From Sporohalobacter salinus (GTDB lineage Bacteria > Bacillota > Halanaerobiia > Halobacteroidales > Acetohalobiaceae), in assembly GCF_016908635.1 (NCBI RefSeq), contig NZ_JAFBEG010000012.1, positions 1-64,000 of the forward strand: a DNA stretch of 64,000 bases, read 5' to 3'. Positions 46,339 through 54,355 of the stretch are shown here, one piece after another (the first letter of the stretch is position 1; every line of letters starts with the position of its first letter). The translations under genes were made by a program, and so were the position numbers. Below the pieces are notes generated by a model. The model did no database searches, was not told where the DNA came from, and saw only the letters and a list, made by a program, of their open reading frames with translations.

Positions 46339-46887
46339 CTATCCCTCAATGTTTTCTTCAAATATTTTTTTTAATTCTTCTTCATTCTTTTCTGAAACTT
46401 TAATTGAATATATTTTTTCTGAATTTAACAAATTAATCTTTAACATCTTTTTATTGTTATTAGATTGTACTTGAAAATCATAAGATTTAATTTGTTCCCA
46501 ATTTATAAAATTAGAAAAAGTGATTATTCCATTTTTATTTATTATTAATTTTTGATGTTTTGCTAAACCTATAAATACTCCTGCTGAAATTGCAATTACA
46601 GCATAATCCTCCAAAAACATAGTCACTTTAATATTAAAAAACATGAATTGAATTATTTTAACTATACTAGCCCCAAGGCATAAAATAATTAAACTATTAA
46701 CTATTATACTTTCATTAAAGAAAAACAAATTAAATAATCTATTCTTATAATATCTCGTTCCTTGATAATACAAAATGTTTTTTGAATTTGATAACTTCAA
46801 TTGACCTTTTATATGATACATTAAAAAAACACTCAATAATATTGTTGCTGCAACAGATAAAATTCCATAAAAAAATAAATTCCACAT
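46339..46887 (-). CDS. Cassette-borne membrane protein, DUF5673-like
   Basis: The 182 residues have membrane helices near 5-25 and 60-115 and a soluble PH-like end with IITFSNFINWEQIKSYDF. It is a clear paralogue of the protein at 36563-37096 (shared ILYYQGTRY, KIYSIKVS). It is the only gene of its cassette and ends 35 bases before the R'' box. Function unknown; the C-terminal pattern resembles DUF5673. Confidence 0.72.
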   Translation of the reverse strand: MWNLFFYGILSVAATILLSVFLMYHIKGQLKLSNSKNILYYQGTRYYKNRLFNLFFFNESIIVNSLIILCLGASIVKIIQFMFFNIKVTMFLEDYAVIAISAGVFIGLAKHQKLIINKNGIITFSNFINWEQIKSYDFQVQSNNNKKMLKINLLNSEKIYSIKVSEKNEEELKKIFEENIEG

Positions 46888-47155
46888 CTTTTTTCTCCTC
46901 TCTATAATTTATCAATTTATTATCCCCTATCCATCAATTTGTATAAATAATTAGAAATATTAGTCAAAATAATAACAACTAAATACTATTAGAAACATTT
47001 TTACTTTTTATATCATCTCATACGTCAAATTTTATTTGCAATTATAAAAAGATCAAAGAAAAATTATATAATCATTTTAACACTGAAACCTTTTAAGAAT
47101 TTAATTATTTTTTTATCACATTAAAATATAAACTCGCAAAATTCTGATTTCACCT
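46888..47155. other. Cassette leader, no gene seen
   Basis: These 268 AT-rich bases run from the cassette start AGGTGAAATCAG to the membrane protein gene and must hold its promoter. The first 16 bases recur at 35207-35222. Confidence 0.45.
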
Positions 47156-49056
47156 GTAGGGTCGAAGTCTGATGCCTTAACTTAGATTGATGTTTGTTTT
47201 CGCCGTTTGCTCACCCTTTCGTCTGTGAGTGCCACAATATCTCATCCCTATCAGGTTCCCAGTCCCCGCCTCATCAAACCGTACGTACGGTTCTCCCGTA
47301 TACGGCTTTCCTATTAATTTTTTTCTTAAATCTTATAAGTTTAAGCTGGTTTAACTTTCGCTATAGCAAGCTAATTTATAACTATCAAATAAACCTATTT
47401 CATCATATAACTACTCGCTACTCCATCTCTTCCAGCCATATCCCTTTTTACCTCGCTGCTTCATGAGATACCTTCTTACTTTCTTTTCTACATAATCTCT
47501 TATATAAGAAAAGCAATTCTCTGAGTTTCCTATGGAAAAGTAATTTACCCAACCTCTTAATATTGCATTTAATTCTGTTATCATCATCTCAAATATTCCT
47601 GTTGTCCTATGCTTTCGGATTATTTCCTTTATTTTCTGCAATAATGCTGTTCTTTTCTTCATTTGAGGTACTGTCAGAACACCCCATTTTCCACTGAAAG
47701 TCTTTCTTCTTTTCAAAGTAAATCCGAGAAAGCTTATTCTTTCTCCTTTTTCTAGGTTTACTACCTTGGTTTTCTCCTTGTTTACTTTTACCTTTATTTT
47801 ATCTAGTTCTGTATATTTACCTTTACTCTTTGTTACTTCTTTTGCTCTCTCAAGCATTTTATCTACTTCATTTAAATATAGATTAGCAAATAGTGGTGAA
47901 ATTACTCCACCTTGTGGTACACCTTCTTTTCCACTAGCCTTAAGCATCAGCTTAATTAAGTGCATTATTTCTTTATCGACTACTCTTTTAGCAATCTTAG
48001 ATAGCAATATATGGTGCTTTACTGTATCGAAGTAACTCGATAAGTCAAGATCTATCACTTTCCTCTTTCCACTTACTATTGCTTTTTCTATTTTCTTTAC
48101 TGCTTGATGAGCTGTTCGTTTTGGTCGATATCCATAAGAACCTTCTTGAAAATCTGCTTCAAATATTGGCTCTAATATTAACTTTAATGCTCCCTGTACT
48201 ATTCTATCTTTGATGGTTGGTATACCTAATACTCTTACTTTTCCATTTCCTTTAGGTATCTCTTGTTTTCGGTTTTCCTGTGGCTTGTATGTCTTATTTA
48301 CTAGTTCTTCTCTTATCTTTTGAAGATATTTTAATATTCCTATCTCTTCAATATCTTCAGAAGTTATTCCATCTATTCCTGAAGAACCTTTCTTCTTTCT
48401 TGCAATTGTATAAGCTTTTAGTAACGTATCTAACTTACATATATGAACATACCCCCCCAAAATTTATGGGATTCTTCCTTCTTAGATTTAAGATATATTC
48501 TCTTCCTCAAGTCTTGTAAACTTATGGACGCTTTTATCATTTCGCCCTTACCTCCTATCTTGTCCGAGAAATCATCAATAGTAGGGCTCCTTTGCTATAT
48601 GAAGTTATACTCTCTTCATAATCTTCGCTAATACGAACCCATCCGTCACCCTCTTCTTTTCCAATTCATTTCCTAGGTCTTAGTTATAGAATTTTCTTTG
48701 CTCAAGTGATTTCTCACAGAAAGAAGTAAGGTTTCTCCAGTTCCAGACATATCCGTGTATACATACCACCGCTAATACTCCGTTGGTGTGTATAAATGTA
48801 TCAGTCAATTTTCATTTATACATTCTGTCTTCACTCAGACGTTAAAAGTTCGACCACCAAATTTACCCCTTTCGAAGCTACTGTGCGTTCACTGATGTTA
48901 TGGTCTGCATACTTGCTCGATATCCTATAGATATCTTTGTCAATGGACTTCAATGTTCAAAGTTTCCTATCAACATTGCCATTCAGCTATAGAGTTTTAA
49001 CTTTTACTCTAATAGGACTTACACCCATTGGATATGTCCAGCTTCGCTGGACATGC
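47156..49056 (-). mobile_element. Group II intron, copy a, with degenerate maturase gene
   Basis: This 1,901-base copy is inserted after GTT of attC3. It starts GCATGTCCAGCGAAGC on the minus strand and ends CGACCCTAC. Domain V (AGCCGTATACGGGAGAACCG, continuing into ACGTACGG) lies near 47278-47312, with about 120 bases of 3' sequence behind it. The 5' exon is the attC hairpin followed by GTT. The maturase gene inside is a pseudogene, so this copy also needs help in trans. Intron class is not determined; insertion into attC resembles published group IIC-attC introns. Confidence 0.88.
47344..48540 (-). pseudogene. ltrA: Group II intron reverse transcriptase/maturase, inactivated
   Basis: The gene starts at ATG 48540 after GGAGG (MIKASISLQDLRKRIYL). 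A run of seven G near 48455 shifts the frame in the middle of HKFWG/GYVHICK. An open part at 47411-48460 has RT motifs (KVRVLGIPTIKDRIVQGALK, FEADFQEGSYGYRPKRTAHQ, VPQGGVISPL), but about 35 residues with the catalytic YADD box are missing between KGKYT and ELDKIKV. A TAG then cuts off WSSE from LYDEIGLFDSYKLA at the end. Three independent lesions mean no active enzyme. Confidence 0.9.
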
Positions 49057-49188
49057 AACGTCCGTCCCGCAGCTTCGCGACGTCCCATCAATGCTCTATA
49101 GCCTTATTTAATGCAACCTGAGTTTCATAAGTCAGCTTTAGCTCCCATTTTTGCACTGCAACTGGATGTCGCTAAGCTGCTGTTAGGT
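49057..49188 (-). repeat. attC3-like recombination site, interrupted by intron copy a
   Basis: R'' is ACCTAAC, the arms AGCTTAGCGACATCC and GGACGTCGCGAAGCT pair, and R' is GTT, then the intron, then AGGT. A 4-base GGAC duplication lies next to R'. R'' with flank (GTCACCTAAC) matches the start of its own cassette (GTTAGGTGAC at 52726). It ends the two-gene membrane system cassette, whose second gene stops 10 bases before R''. Confidence 0.84.
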
Positions 49189-49197
49189 GACGTTGGT

Positions 49198-50112
49198 TCA
49201 AAATTGCATTAAATAATCCACAACTTCAGTTAATTTCATTTCTCCTTTTATTAAATCTTTTTTTGTTTTTAATATATCAGAAGATGTAGGTAATCCTGAC
49301 ACACTAATTTCACAATCTAAATTAAGATTTTCAATTAATTCATTTAAACTATCTATAATATATTCTCTTAATATTGTTTGATACCAACTAAATCTTACTT
49401 CCCTTAAAACAACATAAAATTCCGTCTTATATTCTGAAGACCAATCTCTTTTATTCCAACCTATTTTTTTAAATAATTTCTCTACATATATTTTGAATTC
49501 TTCTTTATATTTATTAATATTAAAATATGATCCTTTTTTATATAAATTATCTTTCAAGAACTGTGGATTTAATTCTTTAAATTTTTTTAATTTTTTTAAA
49601 TATTTTTTGTACTCTTTAACCCCACCAAATTGAGAAGGCATACTAATGTACCATACTATATCTGAAGGTAAAATATTTAAAAACTTACCCCACTTATCAT
49701 AATCAGATATCGGTATTGCTTGGATATAATATTTAGGAATTTGAAAAAGTCTTCTAGTAGTAAAATTATGCAAATAATAATTTATTTTATCTTCTTTTCT
49801 ATATGACATAATTTCATATGCAGCTTCTCCATTCCAAGCTAACTTCTGAGCAATTTGCTGTACTACATCACATATAAGTTGGGAATTATTATGTTCAGTA
49901 TGACGATTAAATGAATTTAACATTATTTTAACTTTTTCTTCGTTGGAACCAATTATTTTTGCCGAAAAAGAATCAATTGAATTAGCCTGTATAGGTATTA
50001 CACCCCCATATAAATCTTCAACAAACATATTTAAATTTAAATTAGAACGTCGTTCATGAGAAGGATTAGAAAAATGAGCAATGGATTTGGGAGCAAAATC
50101 AATATTTTTCAT
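49198..50112 (-). CDS. Unrecognised cassette protein, partner of the large membrane protein
   Basis: The 304-residue soluble protein has no recognised family. Visible parts are an N-terminal segment with HERRSNLNLNMFVEDLYGGV, a helical region with VVQQIAQKLAWNGEAAYEIM near 85, a lysine-rich middle (about 165-215) and VRFSWYQTILREYIIDSLNELIENL near 245 (outline only). It starts 3 bases after the 854-residue gene and shares its cassette, so the two proteins likely work together. The AAYEI region faintly recalls phage portal proteins, but this is not enough to name it. Confidence 0.7.
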   Translation of the reverse strand: MKNIDFAPKSIAHFSNPSHERRSNLNLNMFVEDLYGGVIPIQANSIDSFSAKIIGSNEEKVKIMLNSFNRHTEHNNSQLICDVVQQIAQKLAWNGEAAYEIMSYRKEDKINYYLHNFTTRRLFQIPKYYIQAIPISDYDKWGKFLNILPSDIVWYISMPSQFGGVKEYKKYLKKLKKFKELNPQFLKDNLYKKGSYFNINKYKEEFKIYVEKLFKKIGWNKRDWSSEYKTEFYVVLREVRFSWYQTILREYIIDSLNELIENLNLDCEISVSGLPTSSDILKTKKDLIKGEMKLTEVVDYLMQF

Positions 50113-50115
50113 TTT

Positions 50116-52680
50116 TTATTCCTCTCCTTTAGAAGACATATATTCTTGATAGGACTCTTTCTCTTTATTTACCTTTTCTTCTAAATCATCTTTTTTCCAT
50201 CCAAAATCAATATCGCTAACTGGGTCACGTTTTGATAAGTACATCCCTACAAAAATATCTATCCCATTATACAAACTTCCCAGCCCCCCATCACAAAAAA
50301 TACGCACTAAGGGACTTTCATGAAGTACTATTTTTTCACCCGGAATACCCCCTCTGTATTCTTCCGGAATGCTAGAAAAAAGCTTTTCTATCTTCTGATT
50401 CCATTCAGTACGTACTAATTCTCTATTGGAAAGTTCAAGACTATTTTCTGATAATTGCACAACACTTGAAAATATTTTTTCTTTAGAAAATGAACTTTCA
50501 CCTGAAGTTTCTAAATATTCTTCCCAAACTTTTTTTATTTCTTTCCATAACTGATCCTTTTCATGAAATTCAGATAAAATTAAACCATAACCAGAAATAT
50601 CCATAAGATCTAACAAAGGAGCTACTGCAACTTTGAGTTTGTTTGTTGTTCTCCAACCCCCATCACCTAATTCTTCAGGCTTCAAAGAATCAAATTTATT
50701 TATACTTCCATAGAAAAAAGGTTTAAACAATTTTTCTATGGGTTCTATTTCTCCTTCAATTAAAGCATTAATAATTGATTCAGCTGTAGCATGCAAAAAT
50801 TGGCCAACATAATCAGGAAAATCATTTGAACGAGTTGGTGAAGATAATAAAACTATATGCTCTGCCATTTTACTAATAACAAATAATCTTTTATCTTCAA
50901 TAAATTCTTTTAAGTCTTCTTCCTCCAACTCTCTCCAAGACAAATCAATCCGACATTTTTTTTGTAAATTATTTAATGTGTTTTTAAATATATCAAAGAA
51001 ACGTAACAACTTATACAAATATTCTCTTTCCCGACTTAAAATGGCCGCTGTTAACCAAGGACGATTTTCCATATCAATCCTATCAAGCCAATATTCATAC
51101 TGACCAATAATATCCTTTACTAAGATATTAATATTGTTTACTATTTCTTCAGCTTTTATATTAGCTATAACTTCCGTTTGATACCATAAGGGGGTCATTA
51201 ATGAGTCTTCAATGTTAATTTCATAATTTATTTTGTCTTTAAGTTCTTCTAACTTAGGTAAAACACTTGAAGAAAAGTCATGATAATATAAATCTTTATT
51301 CGATTTCCACTTTAGTTTAGAAAGGTTTTTAGAAATTTCTTTTTTATTTGTTTTGTTAATAAGTTCTTTGTACACTAAAAATAATTCTATAGAAATTGAT
51401 GATAAAAATTCTATTAAAGTAATACTTTCTAAATCCTCATTTTTTAAAATAAATTCATCCTTTGAATTAATAATTTTATCTAATATAATCTCAGAAAGTT
51501 TATTTAAATAATTTAAGGCTTGTCTAAGTTCGCCATGATTAGATAGATTTTTTAAATAATTTTTAAATAAATTAGTTAACTCTAAAACTATTTCATCTCT
51601 CCCCTGGTTAAGATTAATCTTGATGCATCTAAATACTATAGGAATAATTTCTTTTTCAATCCAAAATTTATCATTTGAGATCTTAGGTTTAGTAAATGTA
51701 GCAGTTTGATTAGCTAAAGATGTAAACGTATCCTCTGTAAGATACCAATCTTTATGTTTATATTTTTGTTCATACCATTTACTTTTAGAAGGAATCTTAG
51801 ATTTTGAGTTTTGATAATAGTTCAAAAACCTAATAATGCTCTTAGATAACTCTGCAAAAGATTTTCCGTTTAAATTATCTTCTTGGCTTACTATATCTGC
51901 CAAGGTCTTTAAAGTATAAATGTTATCCTTAGTTTGTTTATATGCATGATTTTGAAAAGACTCATCTTTCCATTGAAATCCTCCAGCTTTAACCATATTA
52001 GTATATTTTCTAAAGTCTTGAAAAATAGAATAAGATAATTGAGTAGGGTCAAATAAATAAAAAGCTCGTTGACCTAATTTTACAAAAGAAATCAACCCAA
52101 CTCCTGTCATAGGCACAATAATTAAAACTGCTAAATGAATTCGAGGATATCCTAAAATTCGCATTAAAATTATAACCAAACTAAAAAAAGTGAGAAAAGA
52201 CATATAATTCATATAAACAATACCCATTCTTTCTTTAGCTAATAAATCACGAATGTTATTCGGAACCCGTGAGTATATAGAACTCCCAACCATATTAAGA
52301 CTTGCATAATAAAGACCAATTAAAACTCCTCCAATACTAATTATAGCAGTAAATAACATAATATAATTACTACTCTCTAGAAAACTGAAATCTAATCCAT
52401 AATATCTCAAATTGAATTTATTATCTAAATAATTACATAATTTTATAAAGTAGGGGTTTATAATTTGCAATAATATAACCGCAAAAATTGCAGCAAAAAT
52501 TTGTCCAATTGTTGCTTTTAATAATCGATATAATGAATTAACATTTTCTTTTCCATCAATGCTAGCATATCTTATCTTAAAAATATTCTTCTTAATCCAA
52601 AATAATATTTTCTTTATTATTTTTCTTAATTTCCAAAATAATTGCTTCTGTGCTAAAGAAAGAAATAAATTATTCTTCAT
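50116..52680 (-). CDS. Large membrane protein of unknown function, cassette two-gene system
   Basis: The 854 residues have a basic N-terminus, then about five membrane helices between residues 60 and 215, and a soluble C-terminal region of some 640 residues that is mostly helical, with no recognised catalytic motif. It is co-encoded with the 304-residue protein downstream. A membrane sensor or pore with a big cytoplasmic domain plus a small partner, carried as a mobile cassette beside a restriction system, suggests anti-phage defence; this is inference. Confidence 0.72.
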   Translation of the reverse strand: MKNNLFLSLAQKQLFWKLRKIIKKILFWIKKNIFKIRYASIDGKENVNSLYRLLKATIGQIFAAIFAVILLQIINPYFIKLCNYLDNKFNLRYYGLDFSFLESSNYIMLFTAIISIGGVLIGLYYASLNMVGSSIYSRVPNNIRDLLAKERMGIVYMNYMSFLTFFSLVIILMRILGYPRIHLAVLIIVPMTGVGLISFVKLGQRAFYLFDPTQLSYSIFQDFRKYTNMVKAGGFQWKDESFQNHAYKQTKDNIYTLKTLADIVSQEDNLNGKSFAELSKSIIRFLNYYQNSKSKIPSKSKWYEQKYKHKDWYLTEDTFTSLANQTATFTKPKISNDKFWIEKEIIPIVFRCIKINLNQGRDEIVLELTNLFKNYLKNLSNHGELRQALNYLNKLSEIILDKIINSKDEFILKNEDLESITLIEFLSSISIELFLVYKELINKTNKKEISKNLSKLKWKSNKDLYYHDFSSSVLPKLEELKDKINYEINIEDSLMTPLWYQTEVIANIKAEEIVNNINILVKDIIGQYEYWLDRIDMENRPWLTAAILSREREYLYKLLRFFDIFKNTLNNLQKKCRIDLSWRELEEEDLKEFIEDKRLFVISKMAEHIVLLSSPTRSNDFPDYVGQFLHATAESIINALIEGEIEPIEKLFKPFFYGSINKFDSLKPEELGDGGWRTTNKLKVAVAPLLDLMDISGYGLILSEFHEKDQLWKEIKKVWEEYLETSGESSFSKEKIFSSVVQLSENSLELSNRELVRTEWNQKIEKLFSSIPEEYRGGIPGEKIVLHESPLVRIFCDGGLGSLYNGIDIFVGMYLSKRDPVSDIDFGWKKDDLEEKVNKEKESYQEYMSSKGEE

Positions 52681-52719
52681 ATTTTTTAACTCCTAACTCT
52701 TAGTTTTTGAACCAATGTC

Positions 52720-52851
52720 ACCTAACGTCCCTGGGCTTCGCGACGTCCCATCAATGCTCTATAACCTAATCTAATGCAATCTGAATTTCATAAGTCATTC
52801 CCAACCCTCATTTATGCACTATAACTGGATGTCGCTAAGCCCATGTTAGGC
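52720..52851 (-). repeat. attC2-like recombination site
   Basis: R'' is GCCTAAC, L'' GGGCTTAGCGACATCC pairs with L' GGACGTCGCGAAGCCC, and R' is GTTAGGT. The spacers next to R'' and R' differ in length, as in known attC sites. R'' with flank (GTCGCCTAAC) matches the start of its own cassette (GTTAGGCGAC at 57014). It ends the restriction-modification cassette. Confidence 0.86.
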
Positions 52852-52954
52852 GACGTACGTGTTCAAAAAAATTAAATCTCAATTTGTTTTAATAAAAAAA
52901 TCTCCCAATGAATAATAAACCAGCAATTAATTCATGGGAGAATTTTATCATTTA

Positions 52955-54352
52955 TTAAATCTCTCTCTTATTAATATAATTTATTATTTCATTTTCTCGG
53001 TATTTTTCTAATTTCTTAATCTTCTTTTTGCAAATATTAACTAATTTAATAGCCTGATCATACTTTGTAGCAATTTCCAGTTGAATATCTTCACTTGGAA
53101 TAGGAATATCTATTTTATTAAAGATATCTAATGTTATACCACCTTGTGCACCGCCGCTTATATATCTTTTTATTTGTTCCTGTCCAAAATCACTATTTAA
53201 TATTGCAAAAATATATTTAGCATTATATTCTGAGAGAATTGATATTCTATATAGATGCTCATTAGTAGCAGCTAAATCATATTTGAAATTTTCATTCACT
53301 ATAGCAACTTTACCTGTTGTTGCTCCATCTTTACATATTAGTATATCCATTTCATTTATTTTTATATTTGGATTATCTTTATAAAATCTTTTGGTAACAT
53401 ACTTCATATCATTGTAAACTATCTCACCATTTAAATTTATATGCTCTCCTCCTAAACTAGGAACACCTTCTTTTATATATTTAACCCCACCTTTTGGTCG
53501 CTTACCACTAGATATATTCCATACAACTTCTTTTAGTTTTTTGATATCCATTTCACTATTTTTTACTTCATAATCATAGTTTTTTAAATGGAATGAAACA
53601 TCAAATCTTTCTTTTAATTTATCCAATTCAATAGAATTTGTTTTCTTTATCTCTACAATAGACTGTTTTTTAATACTAACTTTCTCATATAAAATATTCT
53701 CAAATATTTTATATATTAACTTTATTCTGTTTTTATACTTTTTTATCTTATTAGTTATTCTTTTGTAAAAATCAATTATTTCTTGTTGAAGCTCTTTTTT
53801 AGGAACAATAACTTTTATATTTTTTATATCTTCTAAATGTAAATCTGGAACACCTATTCCTTTAATAAATTTATCTATTTGAATTTTAGTAAAAAAAGAA
53901 TTTAAATAGATTGCTAAATATTCAGGAATACATTTATCCTTAAAAACATCTTTTAATACTGCAACACTAACATAAATACTAAAATGATCATCTATATCTG
54001 GTACTACTGTAGAAACTCCTATAGTCCCTACCTTAGTAAGTAAAACATCTTCAGGTTTTGGATTAGACCCACTTAACTTCTCATATAAATACTTTGATAC
54101 ATACTTTACATCGCCAAATTCTATCTCCGTTGGCTTTATATCCTTAGAAGAAATAAATGGAACACCTTCTTCATGATAGATAGGAGTTTGATGAGACCCA
54201 TCTCTTACATCATAAACTAATTCACTTAAGGTATATACATTATGGTATTTGGAAGGATTTTTAAATCTTTTTTTTACAATGTCTTCAGCAATTATAGTTT
54301 CTACTGAAAGACGGTTGCATAAATTTTTTGCATTATTTGAAAAACACTTCAT
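52955..54352 (-). CDS. hsdS: Type I-like restriction specificity subunit (HsdS)
   Basis: The 465 residues hold two target recognition domains, about 30-190 (LSELVYDVRDGSHQTP) and 265-430 (LKEVVWNISSGKRPKGG), separated and followed by helical spacers, the standard HsdS plan. It reads DNA sequence for the methylase-nuclease subunit encoded just before it (3 bases between stop and start). It is second in the cassette; the pair resembles BcgI-type systems, which have no separate HsdR. Confidence 0.9.
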   Translation of the reverse strand: MKCFSNNAKNLCNRLSVETIIAEDIVKKRFKNPSKYHNVYTLSELVYDVRDGSHQTPIYHEEGVPFISSKDIKPTEIEFGDVKYVSKYLYEKLSGSNPKPEDVLLTKVGTIGVSTVVPDIDDHFSIYVSVAVLKDVFKDKCIPEYLAIYLNSFFTKIQIDKFIKGIGVPDLHLEDIKNIKVIVPKKELQQEIIDFYKRITNKIKKYKNRIKLIYKIFENILYEKVSIKKQSIVEIKKTNSIELDKLKERFDVSFHLKNYDYEVKNSEMDIKKLKEVVWNISSGKRPKGGVKYIKEGVPSLGGEHINLNGEIVYNDMKYVTKRFYKDNPNIKINEMDILICKDGATTGKVAIVNENFKYDLAATNEHLYRISILSEYNAKYIFAILNSDFGQEQIKRYISGGAQGGITLDIFNKIDIPIPSEDIQLEIATKYDQAIKLVNICKKKIKKLEKYRENEIINYINKREI

Positions 54353-54355
54353 AAT

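Noticed and set aside
47194-47466. Plus-strand frame of 90 codons at the intron 3' end
   Set aside because: It is antisense to domain V and the maturase end, with no ribosome site.
47411-48460. Reverse transcriptase as part of a retron or diversity-generating system
   Set aside because: Flanking domain V, defined intron ends and three ORF-less copies identify it as a group II intron maturase.
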